A model generated the notes under the pieces. The model worked only from the letters and a program-made list of their open reading frames with translations, searched no databases and had not been told where the DNA came from. The translations under genes were made by a program, and so were the position numbers. Below, one piece after another: positions 58,379-64,000 of a DNA stretch of 64,000 nucleotides. Numbering within the stretch: position 1 is the stretch's first letter; each line of letters begins with the position of its first letter. This DNA is from Microvirga sp. ACRRW (GTDB taxonomy: Bacteria > Pseudomonadota > Alphaproteobacteria > Rhizobiales > Beijerinckiaceae): NCBI RefSeq assembly GCF_022346925.1, contig NZ_JAKRNJ010000007.1, positions 62,001 through 126,000 of the forward strand. Reading direction: 5' to 3'.

Positions 58379-59344
58379 TTAGGAGCCCTTCTTCACGCCC
58401 TTTTCGTCGAAGTAGCGCTGGGCGCCCGGATGCATCGGCACCGGCATGCCGGAGAGCGCGCTCTCGAGCTTGATGTCCTTGGCGGCGGCATGCGCGGCGG
58501 CGAGATCGGGCAGGCTCTCGTAGATCGCCTTCGTCATCTGGTAGACCGTCTCGTCCTTCATGCCGGAATGGGTGACGAGGTAGTTCACCACGGCAGCCGT
58601 CTGCACGGGCGCGCTCTGGCCTTCATAGGTGTTTGCCGGGATCGTGACCTTCACATAGGGCGTGCCGACCTTGTCCACGACGGCGGCAGGGATTTCCACG
58701 ACGACGATCGGCACGGAGGTGGCGAGATCGCGGATTGAGGACACGCCGAGGCCTGCCGATTGCAGGGTCGCATCAAGCTGGCGGTTCTTCATGAGCTCGA
58801 CGGATTCGCCGAAGGGCAGATACTCGACCTTGCCGAGATCCTTGTAGGTGAGGCCTGCGCCTTGGAGGATCGCGCGGGCGTTGAGCTCGGTGCCGGATTT
58901 CGGCGCGCCGACGGAGAGGCGCTTGCCCTTCAGGTCAGCGAGCGACTTGATGCCGGATTCCTTGGTCGCGACGATCTGGATGTAGTTGGGATAGATGGCG
59001 GTGATGCCGCGCAGCTTGTCCTGCTTGGCCTTGAAGCCGGCCTCCTCGTCGCCCGCCCAAGCCATGGCCAAGCTATCACCGAGGGTGAAGCCGATCTCGC
59101 CCTTGCCCTGCTGCAGCAGCGTGAGGTTCTCAACAGAAGCCTTGGTGGCCTGGACGGAAGGACGCGAGCCCTGGACCTTTTCGGTGAACACCTTCGAGAG
59201 AGCGACGCCCAGCGGGTAATACACGCCGGAGGTGCCGCCGGTCAGGACGTTGATGAAGTCCTGCGCCTGGGCCGGGACGCTTGCGCCCGCAATGGCCAGG
59301 GCGGTGGCGGCCCCCATGAGGCGGCGCATGATGGATTTCTGCAT
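58379..59344 (-). CDS. TAXI family TRAP transporter solute-binding protein
   Basis: A 321-residue periplasmic binding protein with a signal peptide (ending VPAQAQ). TAXI family traits: FINVLTGGTSGVYYPLGVAL at the mature start, the substrate-site LLQQGKGEIGFTLGDSLAMA, and KSLADLKGKRLSVGAPKSGTE. It captures the ligand for the fused permease. It is the first gene of the unit; the divergent region of 161 bases to opgG holds the promoters. Confidence 0.94.
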   Translation of the reverse strand: MQKSIMRRLMGAATALAIAGASVPAQAQDFINVLTGGTSGVYYPLGVALSKVFTEKVQGSRPSVQATKASVENLTLLQQGKGEIGFTLGDSLAMAWAGDEEAGFKAKQDKLRGITAIYPNYIQIVATKESGIKSLADLKGKRLSVGAPKSGTELNARAILQGAGLTYKDLGKVEYLPFGESVELMKNRQLDATLQSAGLGVSSIRDLATSVPIVVVEIPAAVVDKVGTPYVKVTIPANTYEGQSAPVQTAAVVNYLVTHSGMKDETVYQMTKAIYESLPDLAAAHAAAKDIKLESALSGMPVPMHPGAQRYFDEKGVKKGS

Positions 59345-59505
59345 TAGGCGTACTCCCTTAAATTCGGCAGTATTGTTACACTGCCTGTGTGTGAGCCTAG
59401 TTTTGGCTGCTGACGAAGTTTTCTCAAGAGGCTAAGAGGGACTTAATCCTGCCACCTTGGTCGGTAGGGGTCAGTCTCTCTCCGGATCACAAGTTCGTTT
59501 CTCCC

Positions 59506-61083
59506 ATGCTCAATCGCCGTCAGTTCCTTCAAACCGCAACCGCCACGGCCACCTTGGCCGCCCAAGGCTTTTCGAGCCAGGCTCTGGCGCAGCAAGGCCT
59601 GAAAATGGGAGCGGAAAGCCCATTCTCCTTCGACGATCTGAAGAAGCAGGCGGAAACCATGGCCCGCTCGGCCTATGTGGCTCCGATGAGCCCCTCGCCG
59701 GAGATTCTCTATCAGATCGACTACGACGCCCACGGGAAGATCCGGTTCAAGACCGATCTGGCGCTCTGGGCCAACGGCCCCAGCGAGTTCCCGGTCACGT
59801 TCTTCCACATGGGCCGCTTCTTCCAGAAGCCGGTGCGCATGCATGTGGTCGAGAACGGCCAGGCCCGCGAGATCATCTACGACACCGAGTATTTCGACAT
59901 GCCGGCGGATTCGCCGGCCCGAAAGCTCCCCGACAATACGGGCTTCGCCGGCTTCCGCTTCCAGGAAGCCCGCAACGGCAAGCTCGACTGGCGCAAGAAC
60001 GACTGGGTGGCCTTCCTCGGCGCGTCCTATTTCCGCGCCATCGGCGAGCTTTACCAATACGGCCTCTCGGCCCGCGGCCTCGCCATCGATGTGGCCGTGC
60101 ATGGGCAGAACGAGGAATTCCCCGACTTCACCCACGTCTATTTCGAGACGCCGAAGCCCGGCTCCGACACGGTCACGGTCTACGCGCTGCTCGACGGGCC
60201 GAGCGTGGCGGGAGCCTACAAGTTCGTGATGCAGCGCGCCGCCGCCGTGATCATGGACATCGACACCGCGCTTTACCTGCGCAAGGACATCGCGCGGTTG
60301 GGCCTCGCGCCTCTGACCTCCATGTACTGGTACTCGGAGAAGTCCAAGACCACCGCCATCGACTGGCGCCCGGAGATCCACGATTCCGACGGCCTTGCCA
60401 TGTGGACCGGCGCGGGAGAGCGCATCTGGCGCCCGCTCAACAACCCGCCGCGCATCATCACCTCGGCCTTCGGCGACGAGAACCCGCGCGGGTTCGGCCT
60501 GCTCCAGCGCGACCGCAACTTCGACCATTACCTCGACGGCGTCTATTACGACCGCCGTCCCTCGCTCTGGATCGAGCCGCAGGGCACATGGGGCAAGGGC
60601 TCCATCCAGCTCGTGGAAATCCCTACCGACGACGAGATCCACGACAACATCGTGGCCATGTGGGTGCCGGCCGACCCCGCCCGTGCCGGCCAGGCGCTGA
60701 ACCTGCGCTACCGGATGCATTGGTCGGCGGACGAGCCCTACCCGACCCCGCTCGCCCGCGTCATCGCCACCCGCTTCGGCAATGGCGGCCAGGCCGGCAC
60801 GGCCCGGCCCAAGGGCGTGCGCAAGTTCATGGTGGAGTTCATCGGCGAGCCGCTCACTAAGCTCCCCAACGGCGTGATCCCCAAGCCGGTCCTTTCCGCC
60901 TCGCGCGGCGAGTTCACGAACATCCTCACCGAGGCCGTGCCCAACAATGTGCCCGGCCATTGGCGGACCCAGTTCGACCTCACGGTCACCGGCACCGAGC
61001 CGGTGGAGATGCGATGCTACCTGCGCAACGGGGACGAAGTGTTGAGCGAGACCTGGCTCTATCAGTACCATCCGGCATTCTAG
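59506..61083 (+). CDS. opgG: Glucan biosynthesis protein, OpgG/MdoG family
   Basis: A 525-residue periplasmic protein required for osmoregulated periplasmic glucan synthesis. It begins LNRRQFLQTATATATLAA, which looks like a Tat-type signal (RRQFLQ), then has the MdoG domain over most of its length (FSFDDLKKQAETMARSAY; YDTEYFDMPADSP; ENPRGFGLLQRDRNFDHYLD). E. coli OpgG is about 511 residues. No opgH glucosyltransferase is seen nearby, so the partner is elsewhere. galU at 35120 can supply UDP-glucose. Confidence 0.93.
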   Translation: MLNRRQFLQTATATATLAAQGFSSQALAQQGLKMGAESPFSFDDLKKQAETMARSAYVAPMSPSPEILYQIDYDAHGKIRFKTDLALWANGPSEFPVTFFHMGRFFQKPVRMHVVENGQAREIIYDTEYFDMPADSPARKLPDNTGFAGFRFQEARNGKLDWRKNDWVAFLGASYFRAIGELYQYGLSARGLAIDVAVHGQNEEFPDFTHVYFETPKPGSDTVTVYALLDGPSVAGAYKFVMQRAAAVIMDIDTALYLRKDIARLGLAPLTSMYWYSEKSKTTAIDWRPEIHDSDGLAMWTGAGERIWRPLNNPPRIITSAFGDENPRGFGLLQRDRNFDHYLDGVYYDRRPSLWIEPQGTWGKGSIQLVEIPTDDEIHDNIVAMWVPADPARAGQALNLRYRMHWSADEPYPTPLARVIATRFGNGGQAGTARPKGVRKFMVEFIGEPLTKLPNGVIPKPVLSASRGEFTNILTEAVPNNVPGHWRTQFDLTVTGTEPVEMRCYLRNGDEVLSETWLYQYHPAF

Positions 61084-61089
61084 GATTTC

Positions 61090-61129
61090 TGTTGTAAACT
61101 AAGATATTAACAGGGGAGTATAAAATACT
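61090..61129 (+). promoter_or_regulatory. Dyads upstream of the zinc importer genes, possible metal-regulator sites
   Basis: An imperfect dyad TGTTGTAAACTAAG...TTAACA (61090-61112) and a perfect one AGTAT-AAA-ATACT (61117-61129) lie in an AT-rich pocket 45-84 bases upstream of the small His-rich ORF. Placement suits a Zur-type operator, but neither matches a consensus well. Confidence 0.3.
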
Positions 61130-61173
61130 ATACCCCCTGGAAATGGCCGCCATTCCGGTCTATGTGTTAGGGC

Positions 61174-61344
61174 ATGTCGCATAGCCACAGCCATTCACAC
61201 GGCCATCAGCATGGTCACGAGCACAGGCCTCTTGCCGCCGCCCCCACCTTCTCGCTGCTGCGCCTCTCGGTCTGGCAGCGCCTAGTGGGCGCCTCGGTGG
61301 TGCTGGCGGCCCTGTGGCTGATGGTTCTCAAGGTCATGGGGTGA
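61174..61344 (+). CDS. Small His-rich membrane protein at the head of a zinc importer operon
   Basis: A 56-residue protein: an N-terminal cluster MSHSHSHSHGHQHGHEH with eight histidines in the first 17 residues, then a short linker and one membrane helix (about residues 34-54, LVGASVVLAALWLMVLKVMG). The layout suggests a metal-binding tail on a membrane anchor. It ends 3 bases before the start of the ATP-binding gene, so translation is coupled. I do not know a named homologue. A role in zinc capture or sensing at the membrane is inference. Confidence 0.65.
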   Translation: MSHSHSHSHGHQHGHEHRPLAAAPTFSLLRLSVWQRLVGASVVLAALWLMVLKVMG

Positions 61345-61347
61345 GCC

Positions 61348-62097
61348 ATGGACGCAGCCTCCGCCGCCATCCGTTTCGATGAAGTGACCCTCGGCTATGG
61401 CCGCAGGCCCGCCGTGCATCACCTTCATGGAGACATTCCCTCGGGCAGCCTCATGGCCGTCGTCGGCCCCAACGGCGCAGGCAAGTCGACCCTGCTCAAG
61501 GGCGTCGTCGGCACGCTGAAGCCGCTCGAAGGCCAGATCCGGCTGAACGGCCCCTCCTCCGAGATCGCCTATCTGCCGCAGGTGGCGGAAATCGACCGGT
61601 CCTTTCCGCTTTCCGTCTACGATCTCGTGGCCATGGGCCTCTGGTCCCGCTCGGGCCTCTTCGGCGGCATCTCGGCGAAGGACCGCACGAAGATCGAGGC
61701 GGCGCTGGCGGCAGTCGGTCTCATCGGCTTCGAGCGCCGCCCCATCTCGACCCTCTCCGGCGGGCAGATGCAGCGCGCGCTCTTCGCGCGCCTGCTCCTG
61801 CAGGACGCGCCGGTGATCCTGCTCGACGAACCGTTTACCGCCATCGACGCCAAGACCACCGCCGACCTGCTCGATCTCGTGCGCCGCTGGCATGCGGAGA
61901 AGCGCACGGTCGTCGCGGTGCTGCACGATCTCGACATGGTCAAGCGCGTGTTTCCAAAGACCCTGCTCATCGCCCGCGAGCCCGTGGCCTGGGGCGACAC
62001 GCTCGACGTGCTGAGCGCCGACAATCTCCTCAAAGCCCGCCGCATGGTCGAGGCGCATGACCCTCATGCGCATGTCTGCCAGCGCAGCGCCGCATAA
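61348..62097 (+). CDS. znuC: Metal ABC transporter ATP-binding protein (ZnuC/AztA-like)
   Basis: A 249-residue ABC ATPase with Walker A GPNGAGKST, signature STLSGGQMQRAL, Walker B VILLDEPFTAID and the H-loop AVLHDLDMV. It energises a metal importer with the following permease and binding protein. The presence of a His-rich binding protein and small His-rich ORF supports zinc (possibly manganese). It overlaps the permease gene if that starts at 62057. Confidence 0.92.
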   Translation: MDAASAAIRFDEVTLGYGRRPAVHHLHGDIPSGSLMAVVGPNGAGKSTLLKGVVGTLKPLEGQIRLNGPSSEIAYLPQVAEIDRSFPLSVYDLVAMGLWSRSGLFGGISAKDRTKIEAALAAVGLIGFERRPISTLSGGQMQRALFARLLLQDAPVILLDEPFTAIDAKTTADLLDLVRRWHAEKRTVVAVLHDLDMVKRVFPKTLLIAREPVAWGDTLDVLSADNLLKARRMVEAHDPHAHVCQRSAA

Positions 62098-62974
62098 AGA
62101 CCGATCCGTGCTCGACCTTCTCTACTCACCCTTCTCCGAATTCGAGTTCATGCAGCGCGCTCTCGTGGGCGTGATCGCGATTGCGCTCGGCGGCGGACCC
62201 GTCGGCGTGTTCCTGATGCTGCGCCGCATGAGCCTTACGGGCGATGCGATGGCGCATGCCATTCTGCCCGGCGCGGCCATCGGTTATCTGCTTGCAGGCT
62301 TGTCGCTGCCAGCCATGACCTTCGGCGGATTGGCAGCGGGCGTCATCGTCGCCATGGCGGCAGGCCTCGTCTCGCGCTTCACGTCTCTAAAGGAAGATGC
62401 GTCGCTTGCAGCTTTCTACCTGCTGTCGCTCGCTCTCGGCGTCACCATCGTGTCCTTGCGCGGCTCGAACGTCGATCTGCTGCACGTACTCTTCGGTACG
62501 GTGCTGGCGCTCGACGATAACACGCTACTGCTTCTTGCCTCCATCTCGACGCTCACCGTTCTCGCGTTGGCTGCGCTCTATCGTCCGCTCGTTCTGGAAT
62601 GCGTGGACCCGATCTTCCTGCGTTCCGTGAGCCGCTCTGGCACGCCGACGCATCTCATCTTCCTCGGCCTCGTGGTGATGAACCTCGTCGGCGGCTTCCA
62701 TGCGCTCGGCACGCTGCTGGCTGTGGGCATGATGATGCTGCCTGCAACAGCCGCGCGGTTCTGGACCAGCGACATCACCATGATGATGATCGTCTCCGTT
62801 CTCATCGGCATCGTCTCCGGCATCGCGGGCTTGCTGCTCTCGTTCCATGCGGAGCTGCCCGCAGGCCCCGCGATCATTCTCTCGGCGGGCATCGTCTATG
62901 TGGCGTCGCTGCTGATCGGCCGCGAAGGCGGCGTGCTCTGGCTCGCATGGCCGGGCAAACATCTCGAAGCCTAA
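62057..62974 (+). CDS. znuB: Metal ABC transporter permease (ZnuB/AztB-like)
   Basis: A 305-residue ABC-3 family permease with about eight membrane segments: FMQRALVGVIAIALGGGPVG, RRMSLTGDAMAHAILPGAAI (the family's conserved block), and the late LLAVGMMMLPATAARF. The ATG at 62057 overlaps znuC by 41 bases; ATG 62072 or GTG 62108, just after the znuC stop, are alternative starts and give a product closer to the usual length. Confidence 0.9.
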   Translation: MTLMRMSASAAPHKDRSVLDLLYSPFSEFEFMQRALVGVIAIALGGGPVGVFLMLRRMSLTGDAMAHAILPGAAIGYLLAGLSLPAMTFGGLAAGVIVAMAAGLVSRFTSLKEDASLAAFYLLSLALGVTIVSLRGSNVDLLHVLFGTVLALDDNTLLLLASISTLTVLALAALYRPLVLECVDPIFLRSVSRSGTPTHLIFLGLVVMNLVGGFHALGTLLAVGMMMLPATAARFWTSDITMMMIVSVLIGIVSGIAGLLLSFHAELPAGPAIILSAGIVYVASLLIGREGGVLWLAWPGKHLEA

Positions 62975-62988
62975 AGAAGGATCTCATC

Positions 62989-63912
62989 ATGCTGACGAGA
63001 AGAACCGCCCTGTCCCTGCTCGCGGGCTCGCTCGCGCTTGCCGGTTCGCTCATGCCAGCGGCAGCGCAGACGCCGGAGAAGCTCAAGGTCGTCGCGACCT
63101 TCTCGATTCTCGGCGATCTCGTGCGTAATGTGGGCGGAGACCGCATCGAACTGACGACCCTCGTCGGACCGAACGGCGATGCACATGTCTATGCGCCGAC
63201 ACCTGCCGATGCGCGCCGCCTGACGGAAGCGAAAATCGTTTTCACCAACGGCCTGAAGTTCGAAGGCTGGATCGACCGCCTCGTAAAATCCTCCGGCACC
63301 AAGGCTGCCAGGATCGAAGCCGCCAAGGGCATCAAGACCTTGAAGGAGGAAGAGCATGGTCATGGTCACGATCACGACCACGGCGGCGTCGATCCCCATG
63401 CCTGGCAGAGCATCGGCAGCGCCAAGACCTACGTGGCCAATATCCGCGATGCGCTGATCGCAGCGGATGCCGAGGGCAAGGCTGCTTATGAAGCCAATGC
63501 CGCCGCCTATCTCGCCAAGCTCGATGCCCTGGAAGCGGACGTGAAGGACCTTGTCGCGAACATCCCCTCCGATCGCCGCAAGGTCATCACGTCGCACGAC
63601 GCCTTCCGCTATTTCGAGGCTGCCTATGGGATCGACTTCGTCGCCCCTCAGGGAGTCTCGACGGAGGCGGAGGCCTCGGCCAAGGACGTCGCCCGGATCA
63701 TCCAGCAGATCAGGCGCGAGAAGGTCTCAGCCGTCTTCGTGGAAAACGTGTCCGATGCCCGCCTCATGGAGCGCATCGCCCAGGAGACCGGAGCCAAGGT
63801 CGGCGAGAAGGTGTATTCCGACGCCCTTTCCGAGCCGAACGGCCCCGCTGGCACTTACATTGACATGATGAGACACAATATAAGGGCCTTCAGCGCGGCC
63901 ATGTCGAGCTGA
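62989..63912 (+). CDS. znuA: Metal ABC transporter substrate-binding protein (ZnuA/AztC-like)
   Basis: A 307-residue cluster A-I metal-binding protein with a signal peptide (MLTRRTALSLLAGSLALA...), VVATFSILGDLVRNVGGDRI, GDAHVYAPTP (metal His), a His-rich loop GHGHDHDHGGVDPHAW typical of zinc proteins, and later TSHDAF and the Asp site near the end. The ATG at 62989 has AAAGAAGG upstream. It resembles AztC of Paracoccus at its N-terminus. With the two genes before it, it forms a zinc importer. Confidence 0.92.
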   Translation: MLTRRTALSLLAGSLALAGSLMPAAAQTPEKLKVVATFSILGDLVRNVGGDRIELTTLVGPNGDAHVYAPTPADARRLTEAKIVFTNGLKFEGWIDRLVKSSGTKAARIEAAKGIKTLKEEEHGHGHDHDHGGVDPHAWQSIGSAKTYVANIRDALIAADAEGKAAYEANAAAYLAKLDALEADVKDLVANIPSDRRKVITSHDAFRYFEAAYGIDFVAPQGVSTEAEASAKDVARIIQQIRREKVSAVFVENVSDARLMERIAQETGAKVGEKVYSDALSEPNGPAGTYIDMMRHNIRAFSAAMSS

Positions 63913-63917
63913 AAGCC

Positions 63918-63940
63918 ACCCTCCCCTTGAGGGGGAGGGT
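63918..63940. repeat. ACCCTCCCC/GGGGAGGGT intergenic palindrome
   Basis: Perfect nine-base arms with a TTGAG loop, followed by GGAGCGCGTAAGCGCTTCGG, right after the binding-protein gene. It is of the same type as 14469-14488. Confidence 0.65.
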
Positions 63941-64000
63941 CGGAGCGCGTAAGCGCTTCGGGGTGGGGTGGCAACGCGACCTCACCCAAGCTGGTGTTTC

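Overview
This is a GC-rich chromosomal window from an alphaproteobacterium, most likely a member of the Rhizobiales (Hyphomicrobiales) in the Methylobacteriaceae/Microvirga/Bosea neighbourhood. Reasons: a 41-residue alphaproteobacterial L36 protein, a CpdR response regulator, the nucleoid protein GapR, an HWE/HisKA_2-type histidine kinase, a ROSE RNA thermometer in front of a small heat-shock gene, and palindromic intergenic repeats typical of this order. The genus call is inference. No prophage, insertion sequence, CRISPR array or rRNA was seen; one tRNA gene (Val-GAC) is present.

Layout. 1-2860: end of a SulP anion transporter, then a CaxA Ca2+/H+ antiporter and a two-helix ion channel. 3031-9324 is the most accessory stretch: a lipocalin-like protein, an orphan of lower apparent GC, a 932-residue secreted modular protein, a Spy/CpxP-like LTXXQ protein, a 60-residue lipoprotein, an orphan, and a two-gene unit (conserved hypothetical plus cytochrome c) behind a perfect FNR/FixK box. 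9841-14452: gapR, a DUF1244 gene, an N-formylglutamate amidohydrolase, an EamA exporter, and a DUF1036 gene overlapping pyk. 14851-18300: methyltransferase, alpha/beta hydrolase, TPR protein, rpmJ, tRNA-Val and cpdR. 18474-24571: a second N-formylglutamate amidohydrolase, an MFS carrier, a HisN-like phosphatase, a lipase-like hydrolase, hsp20 and threonine aldolase.

25068-31223 is the gltBD glutamate synthase operon behind a gene-free leader holding seven perfect hairpins. 31298-41119: SGNH hydrolase, lytic transglycosylase, galE, galU and kdsD (envelope sugar supply), a GST, an NfeD/SPFH pair, an AlaX-like editing protein and hemH. 41275-53551: sensor kinase, 5'-nucleotidase, ung, aromatic aminotransferase, a fused indolepyruvate ferredoxin oxidoreductase, a DUF1007/NicO metal pair and a YitT protein. 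53548-59344: gamma-glutamyltransferase, a small membrane protein, and a TAXI-type TRAP transporter with its DUF1850 partner. 59506-63912: opgG and a zinc-type ABC importer led by an unreported-looking 56-residue His-rich membrane protein.

No clearly new multi-gene system was found. The best leads are regulatory or small: the gltB leader, the FixK-box cytochrome unit, the His-rich ORF in front of the zinc importer, a Shine-Dalgarno-masking hairpin on the methyltransferase gene, and the modular secreted protein at 4157-6955.
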